Shown: piece by piece, positions 6,417 through 13,012 of the stretch
How the letters are laid out: each line of letters starts with the position of its first letter
How positions within the stretch are numbered: the first letter of the stretch is position 1
Source of the DNA: JBOGED01 sp050743625
GTDB lineage: Bacteria > Actinomycetota > Nitriliruptoria > Euzebyales > Egibacteraceae
Length of the DNA stretch: 14,116 bases
Assembly: GCA_050743625.1 (NCBI GenBank)
Contig: JBOGED010000079.1
Coordinates: forward strand, 1-14,116
Reading direction: 5' to 3'
The notes under the pieces: generated by a model
What the model was told of the DNA's origin: nothing
The model's database searches: none
The model's input: only the letters and a program-made list of their open reading frames with translations
Made by a program: the position numbers and the translations under genes

Positions 6417-7457
6417 TCAGGCGCGCGTGCTCATCGTGCGCAGGAGCCGGTTGGCGCGACGGTAGACAGTAGCCGTTGCGTCGTCTTGCACGTAGGGATG
6501 CGCCGAGGTCGCCATGACACGAAGGTCGTCCGCCAGCCGTGCGGACCGTACCGACGAGGCCAGGTCGAGCGCTTGCGCCGCGACGGACGCCGCGTCCGTG
6601 ACCTGGCCTTCGCGGTAGAGCAGGTGCGCGAGGCGCGCGGCGTTGATGGCCTTGCTTCGTGCGCGGCTCGCGGGGTAGCGGTCCGCCGCCGTCCACAGCC
6701 GCGCGAAGACCGCCTCGTCGCGCTCGCCCGCCTGGAGCGTAAGCGTATACAGCGCGGTCGCGATGTCCCCCTCGACCTTGGCTGGCGTGAAGTACTGCAT
6801 CCACTCCGGCTCACTCGCCAGATCAACCCGCGCGTAGTGGTCCTCGCCGCGGTGGATGTGGTCTCTGCATGCCTGTAGGTCCGGGACCTGCGCGTATGTC
6901 TGCCCCGCCAGTATCTCCAGCCTCGCCCGCGCCGAGGCGGGAAGGGTCGAGGCCGCGGATTGCCCAAGACAGACAAGGTCGAAGGCGCTCGCGGTGTCCC
7001 CGACGTACAGCTCTAAGCGCGTGAACCCGTCAGCGACGTGAGCAAGAAGGCTCCGGTCTCCGGATTCCCGTGCGGCCCCGAGCCCGAGGACGAACAGCTC
7101 CCGAGCCGGCTCATGCAGCCCGGAGTCGAACGTCGCCCAGGCGGTGAGGTCCGCGAGGTAGGCCACCGCGGCGGTCCACTCCTGGCGGACCTCAGGTGTC
7201 ATCGACGAGGACCTGAGGCGTACCGCGCGGCGCAGCTCACCGAGCACCAGGTACCGGGTAGGCCCCCCGCCTACCTTTTGATCCAGCTTCTCGAGGTCGC
7301 GGACGGCATCCCGGATGCGCGCCACGTCGGCCTTGCCGACATGGGCGGGGACCTCCTCACGCACGCCGAGCACCTCGACGAGCCGCGTGCCTCGCGATGG
7401 CAGCACGGCTGCGGCTCCCATCGCGAGGATGCGCTCCACGGCCTCGCGCCGGTCCAT
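6417..7457 (-). CDS. XRE-type regulator, C-terminal helical-repeat (TPR-like) part in its own frame
   Basis: The 346-residue product starts MDRREAVERILAMGAAAVLP and continues as an all-helical, Ala/Leu/Arg-rich protein with TPR-like spacing, for example AARESGDRSLLAHVADGFTR and ARLAHLLYREGQVTDAASVA. This matches the long C-terminal half of actinobacterial XRE regulators, in which the HTH domain is normally fused to it through a short linker reading roughly (D/V)DRREALK. Here the HTH lies in another frame immediately upstream (7357-7764), and the two frames overlap by 101 nt. An ATG at 7455-7457 with GGAGG (7462-7466) 4 nt upstream could allow separate translation. One base removed near 7471-7480 would fuse the two frames into a single protein of about 440 residues. 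Read as one gene, it is frameshifted; read as two, it is an unusual split regulator. Confidence 0.8.
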   Translation of the reverse strand: MDRREAVERILAMGAAAVLPSRGTRLVEVLGVREEVPAHVGKADVARIRDAVRDLEKLDQKVGGGPTRYLVLGELRRAVRLRSSSMTPEVRQEWTAAVAYLADLTAWATFDSGLHEPARELFVLGLGAARESGDRSLLAHVADGFTRLELYVGDTASAFDLVCLGQSAASTLPASARARLEILAGQTYAQVPDLQACRDHIHRGEDHYARVDLASEPEWMQYFTPAKVEGDIATALYTLTLQAGERDEAVFARLWTAADRYPASRARSKAINAARLAHLLYREGQVTDAASVAAQALDLASSVRSARLADDLRVMATSAHPYVQDDATATVYRRANRLLRTMSTRA

Positions 7458-7764
7458 GTCGCCTCCGTTCTCCTCGCCCCGTAGACGAGTACGACACCAC
7501 CTCGGCGGTCGCGCTTACCAACGTGGCGAACCGCACCTTGACCTCGTCGGACGCACGCTCAAGCGCGACGTCGAGCATCTCTTGCATGCCCGGCTTCGGG
7601 GAGATCTTCACCCCGCCGGCCTCCCAATCAGACACCGTGCGCGCGCCGACGCCGAGGTGCTCCGCGAACCCCAGCACGGTCATGCGCAACGCATGGCGCA
7701 GCACCCGCGCCTGGAGCCCCGTCCACGTGGCGACCACAATCACCGCTCTCCCCCGATCCGTCAT
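7357..7764 (-). CDS. XRE-type regulator, N-terminal helix-turn-helix part
   Basis: Residues 15-70 form an XRE-type helix-turn-helix: GLQARVLRHALRMTVLGFAE, then HLGVGARTVSDWEAGGVKIS, with a Gln/Glu-rich helix QEMLDVALERA after it. This DNA-binding part continues sensibly to AEVVSYSSTG (about residue 96). The remaining 40 residues to the stop at 7357 are Arg/Gly/Ala-rich and are the out-of-frame reading of the helical-repeat protein, so they are probably not native. ATG at 7764 is used. GTG codons at residues 8, 10 and 11 are alternatives, and the last follows a GGGGGAGAG sequence. The true product is probably one regulator interrupted by a +1 indel at the C-run 7477-7480. It is divergent from the 7974-8228 gene and heads a transcript that includes 5806-6402. 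Confidence 0.78.
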   Translation of the reverse strand: MTDRGRAVIVVATWTGLQARVLRHALRMTVLGFAEHLGVGARTVSDWEAGGVKISPKPGMQEMLDVALERASDEVKVRFATLVSATAEVVSYSSTGRGERRRHGPARGRGAHPRDGSRSRAAIARHAARRGARRA

Positions 7765-7781
7765 TTCGCGGCTTCGAGCCG

Positions 7782-7810
7782 AGCAAACCCGAACGTAACG
7801 GCTAGGTCAA
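7782..7810 (-). promoter_or_regulatory. candidate promoter of the XRE regulator
   Basis: On the minus strand TTGACC (7805-7810) is followed after 17 nt by TTTGCT (7782-7787), a fair match to a housekeeping-type actinobacterial promoter. Transcription would start about 10 nt before the ATG at 7764, giving a near-leaderless message. That fits the weak ribosome-binding site. On the other strand TATTTA (7823-7828) could serve as a -10 for the divergent gene, but I see no good -35. Confidence 0.4.
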
Positions 7811-7973
7811 CCGATTCCGCAGTATTTACGCAGCGTGGGCGCATCGCTCCACGCGCCGGTCGCAGGCAGGCTTTCGGTTGCGCGTACCGGATGTGCGCGC
7901 GGAAGTGGGAAGGCGGGCCCGCGAACCCGACCGGGACCTCCGCAGGCCGTACCGCTGCCAGTAGGGGAGCGCG

Positions 7974-8228
7974 ATGCTGACCATCGTTGTGCCACCGAAC
8001 TCGCCACTGATCGATCCCGCCAGCGCCGGTTCCTATCCGGCGCCGGTCCTGCTGGACGGCCACGAGTGCGCCTCATTCACACCCTGCCACCTCGCGCCGA
8101 TCATTCGGCCCATCAGCGACTTCGCGGCCCTGGGCCAGCTCACGCTCCGCTGCCCCGCCACTCGATGCGTCCGATGGTGGAAGGTCCGCTGGCATCCCGG
8201 CCACACCTACGCCCTGTGGATCGAGTGA
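7974..8228 (+). CDS. small Cys/His-rich protein, possible zinc ribbon
   Basis: The 84-residue protein starts MLTIVVPPNSPLIDPASAGS and ends HPGHTYALWIE. It has four Cys in two pairs (C32/C38 and C60/C65) and nearby His at 30, 39, 74 and 77, within GHECASFTPCHLAP and LRCPATRCVRWWKVRWHPGH. That spacing suggests a small zinc-binding fold, though no named family is recognised. AGGGGAG (7963-7969) lies 4 nt before the ATG. The gene is divergent from the XRE regulator, and 209 nt separate the two starts. A 29-codon frame (7891-7980) overlaps its start by seven bases. The regulator may control this gene, but no operator is obvious. Confidence 0.68.
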   Translation: MLTIVVPPNSPLIDPASAGSYPAPVLLDGHECASFTPCHLAPIIRPISDFAALGQLTLRCPATRCVRWWKVRWHPGHTYALWIE

Positions 8229-8288
8229 CGACGGAACTCGGGACGCCCTCGCGTTCCCTCGTTCGCTCCTCTCAGCCGCGCTCCCGGT

Positions 8289-9113
8289 TCAGCTCGACGG
8301 CCGTGTCGCGATGATCTCCGTCGGTGCGATCACGCCCCGCCGCAGCGCGTTGACCACGTTGGTCCTCTTGTCGGAGAAGTCCTCGCCCATCAGCAGGTCC
8401 GACCCGGGCCATGGACGGCCTTGTTCGGATGGGCCCGCCTGCGCCGCGCGGCCGAACTCGAGTACGGCGTCGGTCCAGTCGCGCACTGACGTGACTACGA
8501 GTCCAGCCCGTGTCAGGCAGCTTCGATAGGTGCCCAGATCCGCCAGGAAGCTGATGGCCGGTGAGTTCGCCCACGGAACCGGATAGCTGAGTTCCCCCTG
8601 GCCGCTGCGCATGACGTCATAGATGCCGCAGATGCCTCTCGGCCGGAGCACGCGAGCGAGCTCAGCGAACAGGGTGTCCTTGTCTTCGATGTTCATCCCG
8701 ACATGCAGCATGCAGACCGCGTCGAAGCTCGCGGCCGGGAATGGCAACTCCAGAGCACTGGCCTGACGGAAGGTGACGCGGTCGGCGAGACCGACATGGT
8801 CCGTGAGCGCTCTGGCCGTCTCGACGAACTCTTCGGTGAGGTCGATACCGGTAACCCGGCACCCGTAGGTCGAGGCGATGAACCGCGCGGTCCCGCCGAT
8901 GCCGCTGCCCACGTCCAAGACGTGGTTTTCGGGCTGCAGATCCAGCTGCGCCGTCAGAGCCGCGGTCGCCTGGCGGCCCCCGCTGTGAAACTCGTCGACC
9001 GAAGCAAGCCCATCGATGTCCACCGTGCCTTGGCTGATCTCGAGCGCAGCGAGTATCTCCTGCTCGAGACCGGGCCGTCCGTAGTGTCCTGCCACGGAAT
9101 CGAAAACTGTCAT
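8289..9113 (-). CDS. SAM-dependent class I methyltransferase (UbiE/SDMT-like)
   Basis: The 274-residue cytoplasmic enzyme has SAM-binding motif I HVLDVGSGIGGTARFIA (64-80), the ribose-binding acid in GIDLT (D91), an adenine-loop region (RVTFRQASALELPF, 112-125) and the post-II motif FDAVCMLHVGMNIEDK (130-145). An N-terminal EFHSGGRQAT (41-50) resembles the segment before motif I in sarcosine/dimethylglycine and related N- or C-methyltransferases. The substrate cannot be told. The ATG at 9113 has AGGGAGG about 5 nt upstream. It is transcribed away from the XRE-cupin regulator, with 204 nt between starts, so it is the likely regulatory target. Length is typical and no residue of the SAM pocket is missing. 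Confidence 0.9.
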   Translation of the reverse strand: MTVFDSVAGHYGRPGLEQEILAALEISQGTVDIDGLASVDEFHSGGRQATAALTAQLDLQPENHVLDVGSGIGGTARFIASTYGCRVTGIDLTEEFVETARALTDHVGLADRVTFRQASALELPFPAASFDAVCMLHVGMNIEDKDTLFAELARVLRPRGICGIYDVMRSGQGELSYPVPWANSPAISFLADLGTYRSCLTRAGLVVTSVRDWTDAVLEFGRAAQAGPSEQGRPWPGSDLLMGEDFSDKRTNVVNALRRGVIAPTEIIATRPSS

Positions 9114-9140
9114 CGGACCTCCCTGATTCCACGTGCGGGC

Positions 9141-9152
9141 TCAAGAACTTGA
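9141..9152. promoter_or_regulatory. palindrome upstream of the methyltransferase, possible operator
   Basis: TCAAG and CTTGA flank AA at 9141-9152, 28 nt before the methyltransferase ATG. A TTGTACT sequence just upstream on the minus strand could be a -10 region, so a protein bound here would overlap the transcription start. Five-base arms occur by chance often; the position is the main argument. Confidence 0.3.
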
Positions 9153-9270
9153 TCTGGCCAGTACAAGCTCGGCGTTCAGCCCGGCCGCGCTCGCGCTGAC
9201 TACCGCCACGTCAAGCTGGTTCTCTTCCATCACGACCACCCATCGAGCGTGCGGAGCCCGCTCAGTTCTG

Positions 9271-9284
9271 GCAACCTTTGTTGC
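9271..9284. promoter_or_regulatory. palindrome upstream of the XRE-cupin regulator, possible operator
   Basis: GCAAC and GTTGC flank CTTT at 9271-9284 and are bracketed by two direct TTCTGG copies. The site is about 35 nt before the proposed GTG start of the regulator, where an autoregulatory XRE operator would be expected. It differs from the 9141-9152 palindrome, so a single shared operator is not evident. Confidence 0.3.
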
Positions 9285-9317
9285 TGTTTCTGGGACAAGC
9301 GGAGGTCGATAGCGCGC

Positions 9318-9908
9318 GTGTACGACTCACCGACGATCACCAGCGCCCTGGCTGAGATCGGGCCGCGCCTCAAACACCTCCGGGCCCAGCGCGAAGTGAC
9401 CCTGGCCGCGCTGGCCGAGGCCACTGGTATCTCCAAGAGCACGCTGTCCCGACTGGAGTCCGGCCAACGGCGCCCCAGCCTGGAACTGCTGCTTCCGATC
9501 GCCCTTGCCCATCAGGTGCCGCTGGACGAACTGGTCGGCACCCTGTATGTGAGCGATCCCCGAGTGCACACCAACCCCCGCCGAGTAGATGGTCGGACCG
9601 TGCTCCCGTTGACTCGACAGCCAGGCCCGCTGCAAGCCTTCAAGATCACCATTCCGGCCACCCAGAACCAGCCGAAGCCCCGAACCCATGGCGGCTACGA
9701 GTGGCTCTATGTCCTTTCTGGACGGTTGCGCCTGGTACTGGCTGAGCACGATCTGACCCTCGGCGCCGGCGAAGTAGCCGAGTTCGACACGCGGCTCCCG
9801 CACTGGTTCGGCAGCACAGGCCGAGGATCCGTCGAGATCCTCAGCCTGTTCGGCCGCCAGGGCCAGCGTATGCACGTTCGCGCCAAGCCCCGCGTCCCAA
9901 GTGGTTAG
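9318..9908 (+). CDS. XRE-family transcriptional regulator with C-terminal cupin domain
   Basis: With a GTG start at 9318 the protein has 196 residues. The N-terminal HTH (about 16-70) reads RLKHLRAQREVTLAALAEAT, then GISKSTLSRLESGQRRPSLE, a textbook XRE domain. The C-terminal cupin (about 107-178) contains THGGYEWLYVLSGRLRLVL and AGEVAEFDTRLPHWFGS, with H124, E128 and H162 as possible metal or ligand residues. Proteins of this build usually sense a small ligand and repress a neighbouring gene or their own. GGAGG (9301-9305) lies 12 nt before the GTG. Starting further upstream at 9249 would add a Cys-rich stretch (GNLCCCFWDK) not expected in the family. It is divergent from the methyltransferase gene, which is its likely target. 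It ends at TAG 9906-9908 and is followed by a hairpin. Confidence 0.9.
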   Translation: MYDSPTITSALAEIGPRLKHLRAQREVTLAALAEATGISKSTLSRLESGQRRPSLELLLPIALAHQVPLDELVGTLYVSDPRVHTNPRRVDGRTVLPLTRQPGPLQAFKITIPATQNQPKPRTHGGYEWLYVLSGRLRLVLAEHDLTLGAGEVAEFDTRLPHWFGSTGRGSVEILSLFGRQGQRMHVRAKPRVPSG

Positions 9909-9936
9909 ACCCGCGCACCCGGTTCACCGTTCGGTA

Positions 9937-9971
9937 GCGAGCGAGGTAGCCCCCGGCTACAGATCGCTCGC
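9937..9971 (+). terminator. stem-loop after the XRE-cupin gene
   Basis: GCGAGCGA (9937-9944) pairs with TCGCTCGC (9964-9971), and inside it GTAGCC (9946-9951) pairs with GGCTAC (9955-9960) around a CCC loop. The two-part stem starts 28 nt after the stop codon. It has no T-run, which is common for actinobacterial terminators. Confidence 0.55.
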
Positions 9972-10420
9972 GTGTGAAGCGAGCGGAGGTTGTCCGTGTG
10001 CGTCCAGAGACGGTCGCCAGCAGGCACCTCCGATCACCGACGTCCGCTTGCAGGTGACGCTGTCTGCGCCGATTTGGGTCCAAGATCGGGTCCAGGGCGA
10101 TGGCCCTCCGCGTGCCCATCTTCGCCGTCCAGGTCCACCGGCAGGCCCGTCCGCGACGGCCGGTCCGGCGCTCTGGACACCTGCATATAGACCATCGCGG
10201 CACGCGGGCCTGTCGTGCTCGATGCCGTCCATCCGGCCCCCCAGCGACGTTCCCGGGACGCGCGACGCGAGCGTTGCCGGTGTGGCGGCGGCCGTGGACG
10301 TGCGGCCCGGGTCGGCCGACGGCCCTCACGCGTCCGGTCAGCCGGTCGCGGGTTGCTCAGGCGGAGAACAGCGCCCTTCGGGCCGGCGAACAGCGGCGAT
10401 GAGAGCCCGGGTGCCGAGTA
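9972..10420. other. about 450 bp with no recognisable gene
   Basis: This is the stretch between the regulator's hairpin and the 3' end of the SnoaL-like gene. Frames are open on both strands but their translations are Arg/Pro/Ser/Gly-rich without motifs, as expected of non-coding high-GC DNA. I see no RNA gene, no IS remnant and no repeat with the rest of the window. A short GCCC-TTC-GGGC hairpin near 10373-10383 is the only local structure. Confidence 0.5.
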
Positions 10421-10448
10421 GGCGTCCTGACCCTTCCGGTCAGGCGCC
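10421..10448 (-). terminator. stem-loop at the 3' end of the SnoaL-like gene
   Basis: CCTGACC (10426-10432) pairs with GGTCAGG (10438-10444) around a 5-nt loop. GGCG (10421-10424) pairs with CGCC (10445-10448) past a single bulged T. The stem overlaps the stop codon (10440-10442) of the minus-strand gene. No T-run follows. Confidence 0.55.
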
Positions 10449-10877
10449 GCCGACGTCCGCCGCCTGCTCGCTGGCGGGCCCGCCACTTGGCTTACGTGGA
10501 GGCGTGGCTCGCCACCGGGCCCGCCACTCCGGAGCCTCCCAGGCCTCCCCGACGTAGATCGTCTCGCGGGACACCTTGTCGCCGCGGAACTCGTAGATGG
10601 CGGGGCCGTAATTCCACGGTCCACCGTCGTAGCGACCCCGCCCCTCCGCTACCCAGAGATCGTCCCCGCCCCGCACGCGAAGGATCTCCAACTCGACCTT
10701 CGCCGGGTAGATCCGCCGCCATTCCCGGAAGTTCTCCACGCCTTCGAACCGCTCGCCCGACTGGGGGAACTCCAGGATCGCGTCCTCGTGGTAGATCTCG
10801 CTCGCCCTGTCCACGTCCCCGGCCCCGCTGTGGTAGATGTAGTGTTGCAGCGCTGCCCGGACGGCCTGTTCGTCCAT
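10440..10877 (-). CDS. SnoaL-like / NTF2-fold protein
   Basis: The 145-residue protein has the pattern of a SnoaL-like (NTF2-fold) domain. It has an N-terminal helix pair (VRAALQHYIYHSGAGDVDRA), then SEIYHEDAILEFPQSGERFE, then GVENFREWRRIYPAKVELEI, then strands ending IYEFRGDKVSRETIYVGEAW. HEDAILEFPQSGERFEGVENF is the usual Y/F-x-x-D-A-x-x-x-x-P-x-x-G-x-x-x-x-G signature. The fold covers polyketide cyclases, isomerases and many proteins of unknown role. D32 (in HEDAILEF) and the adjacent acidic residues could serve catalysis, but no activity can be assigned. GAGGAG sits about 10 nt before the ATG at 10877. The C-terminal tail (about 125-145) is Pro/Gly/Ala-rich and probably disordered. Confidence 0.85.
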   Translation of the reverse strand: MDEQAVRAALQHYIYHSGAGDVDRASEIYHEDAILEFPQSGERFEGVENFREWRRIYPAKVELEILRVRGGDDLWVAEGRGRYDGGPWNYGPAIYEFRGDKVSRETIYVGEAWEAPEWRARWRATPPRKPSGGPASEQAADVGGA

Positions 10878-10923
10878 GGTTCCGATGCTCCTCGGTGCCG
10901 GCGCGTCGCTCGTCGACGCTGCC

Positions 10924-11092
10924 GACGAACGACGTTACCGGCGCCGGCCATGCCGCGAGGACGTGCTGAAGCGTACCGGTAGCGCGCGCTCGGATGGTGG
11001 CCGGCGTGGAACGACGGTAACGTCAAGGGCGCGCCGCTGGACTCATCGACGCGCTCGCCCACCTCTGCGCCACAGCCAACAACGCCGAGGTG
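10924..11092 (+). pseudogene. frameshifted partial paralogue of the 4644-5765 gene
   Basis: Three consecutive frames together reproduce residues about 202-253 of the 4644-5765 protein. Frame one gives DERRYRRRPCREDVLKRTGS (compare ERSKRRYLREDVLQSTAS). Frame two gives WWPAWNDGNVKGA (compare WWLARNDGNVERA). Frame three gives LIDALAHLCATANNAEV (compare VIKALEQISAAANNAEP). The nucleotide sequence shows the same relation, including the shared CGCGAGGACGTGCTG and ATGGTGG blocks. Two indels, near 10980-10994 and 11030-11040, break the frame. There is no 5' portion: 46 nt upstream is the start of the opposite-strand SnoaL-like gene. It is a dead, truncated second member of this family about 5.5 kb from the intact copy. 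Confidence 0.75.
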
Positions 11093-11461
11093 CTACCCCG
11101 CCGCTCCCGCGCTCTATCGAGCCGTGCGACGGCAGGTCGACGACCGAGCGGTTCGCGCATTCACGGACGCGTTGGACCTCGGCCCTCTTTGGGCCATCGT
11201 CAAGACAGCCGGCGCGGCGCGCGGCGGTGCTGTTGACGGCAAGCATGTGTTCCTACCCGCCGTTACGCTCAGTGAGATGCTCGTGATCACCGACCTCTCA
11301 CCCAGCGTGGCCGTTCGGCTCAGCTGCAGAATCTCTCGGACCCAGCGGCCGGAGTGCGAAGTCTTAGCCCTCTTAGTTGCCACTCAATCCCGACAGCGCT
11401 CGCCTCAACCGCGGTCCGGTGCGTGCCCATCGGCGCGACCACCTGGTCGAGGCCGCATCGC
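11093..11461 (+). other. unassigned stretch, possible further remnant
   Basis: After the paralogue remnant one plus-strand frame from about 11118 reads AVRRQVDDRAVRAFTDALDL, then GPLWAIVKTAGAARGGAVDG and KHVFLPAVTL before running into the kinase 5' region. The amino-acid mix is protein-like, and FTDALDLG recalls LMDALGFG (276-283) of the 4644-5765 protein, so it may be more of the same decayed gene. I could not match it to any family, and it has no clear start. A GAGG (11449-11452) about 9 nt before the kinase GTG at 11462 is the likely ribosome-binding site. Confidence 0.35.
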
Positions 11462-12925
11462 GTGACCGTCGTCATTGGGGTGGATCTCGGGACGTCGAGC
11501 GCGAAGGCCGTTGCCTTCGATACCGGGGGCGTCGCGCTGGCCGCGCATGCTGTGGAGGTCCCGATCGATGCGCCGTCGCCTGGCCGGGCCGAGCAGGACC
11601 CTGAGCGGCTGGTCGCCGCGGCCGCGGAGGCGATCACGGCGGTCCGCGACCAGCTGGGGGGCCTCCCGGTCGCGGGCGTCGGGCTGAGCGGGGCGATGCA
11701 CTCGTTGCTCGCGCTGGACGAGCATGGCTTCCCGTTGACCCCCGCGGTCCTGTTCGCCGACAACCGCGCGGCCTTGCAGGCCAGCGAGCTGCGCGCCATG
11801 CCGGGTGCGATCGAGCTGGCGCGGCGGACCGGGACGCCGGTCCACCCGATGTCGCCGCTCGCGAAGCTGCGCTGGTTCGCGGCACAGGATCCCGCTGTCG
11901 CTGCGCGGGCACGCTGGTGGATCTCGGCGAAGGAGTACCTGCTCCAGCGGCTGACCGGCGCGAGGGTCGTGGACCATTCGACCGCCTCGGCGACGGGATT
12001 GTTCAACCTGGCCAGCCGTGACTGGGACGCCCAAGCGCTGGAGCTGGCGCACGTCGGGCGTGGCCAGCTGTTCGATCCCGTCGTGACGACCACCGTACTG
12101 CCCAGCATTGCGGGGATCGGCCTACCAGCCCGCACGCCGGTGGTTGCCGGCGCGACGGACGGGTGCCTCGCCACGCTGGGGGCCGGCGCGGTGGGGGAGG
12201 GCGCCGGCGCCTTGACCATCGGCACCAGCGGGGCGATCCGCGCGATCGTCGACTCTCCGCAGCCCGACGAGCGGGCGCGGCTCTTCTGCTATGCGCTGAC
12301 CGAAGGGCGCTGGGTCGTCGGGGGACCGATCTCGTCCGGGGGGATCGTGCTGCGGTGGGCACGGGACCAGCTGTTCCCCGGCCTCGGGCCGCTCGCCTAC
12401 GCCCGCTTCGACGAGCTGGCCGCCGCTGTTCCTCCCGGCGCTGACGGGCTGGTGTGCCTGCCATATCTGCTCGGCGAGCGCGCTCCCCTTTGGGATCCGA
12501 GCCTTACCGGGGCCTTCGTGGGCTTGACGATCCGTCACGGTCAAGGTCACCTGCTCCGCGCGCTGCTCGAGGGCGTGGCCTTTCAGCTCGCGACCGTTCT
12601 TGAGTTGGTCGACGGGTTGCGCCGCCCGCTGGTCACCCTCAAGGCGGACGGCGGCTTCACCCGCTCGCCGCTGTGGCTGCAGATCGTGGCGGACGTCTTG
12701 AACCGCCCCCTCGAGTTACCCCGCGTCACCGAAGGCGCCTGCCGGGGCGCCGCACTCCTCGCACTGCAGGCACTCGGTCTTGGCGACGCGTTCGCCCTGG
12801 CCAGGGCCACTCCCATTGCGCGCGTGGTGCGACCCGACCGGCAGACCGCCGCGCGCTACCGAGCGGCGCTTCAACGTTTCGTCACGCTGAGAGACCAGCT
12901 GTGGGAAACCGGGGACGTTCGATAG
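11462..12925 (+). CDS. FGGY-family carbohydrate kinase, probably gluconokinase
   Basis: The 487-residue cytoplasmic kinase has the full FGGY layout. The N-terminal phosphate loop is VIGVDLGTSSAKAVAFD (4-20), and AEQDPE is at 43-48. The sugar-site segment is SGAMHSLLALDEHGFPLTP (76-94), then FADNRA (98-103) and HPMSPLAKLRW. The C-terminal domain carries GATDGCLATLGAGA, LTIGTSGAIR, LPYLLGERAPLWDP and KADGGFTRSPLWLQIVADVL, then ACRGAALLAL. AMHSL, where xylulokinases have QMHG, together with TPVHPMSPLAKL, favours gluconokinase: ATP plus gluconate gives 6-phosphogluconate. The start is GTG at 11462, where the family's first strand begins; an upstream extension to 11354 reads as unrelated sequence. 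Family length is about 490-515, so it is complete. No gluconate permease or dehydrogenase is in view. Confidence 0.88.
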   Translation: MTVVIGVDLGTSSAKAVAFDTGGVALAAHAVEVPIDAPSPGRAEQDPERLVAAAAEAITAVRDQLGGLPVAGVGLSGAMHSLLALDEHGFPLTPAVLFADNRAALQASELRAMPGAIELARRTGTPVHPMSPLAKLRWFAAQDPAVAARARWWISAKEYLLQRLTGARVVDHSTASATGLFNLASRDWDAQALELAHVGRGQLFDPVVTTTVLPSIAGIGLPARTPVVAGATDGCLATLGAGAVGEGAGALTIGTSGAIRAIVDSPQPDERARLFCYALTEGRWVVGGPISSGGIVLRWARDQLFPGLGPLAYARFDELAAAVPPGADGLVCLPYLLGERAPLWDPSLTGAFVGLTIRHGQGHLLRALLEGVAFQLATVLELVDGLRRPLVTLKADGGFTRSPLWLQIVADVLNRPLELPRVTEGACRGAALLALQALGLGDAFALARATPIARVVRPDRQTAARYRAALQRFVTLRDQLWETGDVR

Positions 12926-12997
12926 CGGTCTGGGTTATCCTCACGAGTAGGTCGTGCGGGCAGTGGAGACGAGCGGAACTCGCCTGACGCATGATTT

Positions 12998-13004
12998 AGG
13001 GAGG
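12998..13004 (+). promoter_or_regulatory. strong ribosome-binding site before a GTG start
   Basis: AGGGAGG lies 8 nt before the GTG at 13013. It supports that start over the ATG codons at 12991 and 13005, which are out of frame. No convincing promoter is seen in the 87-nt gap after the kinase gene. Confidence 0.6.
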
Positions 13005-13012
13005 ATGAGTTC

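Noticed and set aside
6403..6804. N-terminal extension of the 198-aa protein by 134 residues
   Set aside because: The extension is the out-of-phase reading of the regulator gene on the same strand; an ATG with a ribosome-binding site at 6402 is the better start.
9249..9317. Upstream GTG start for the XRE-cupin regulator
   Set aside because: It would add a Cys-rich, family-atypical segment and cover the palindrome at 9271-9284; GGAGG points to the GTG at 9318.
9972..10420. Possible transposase remnant in the gene-poor stretch
   Set aside because: No DDE, HUH or recombinase motif and no terminal repeats in any of the six frames.
11354..11461. Upstream start for the sugar kinase
   Set aside because: The added residues bear no similarity to FGGY kinases, which begin at the VIGVDLGTSS strand.
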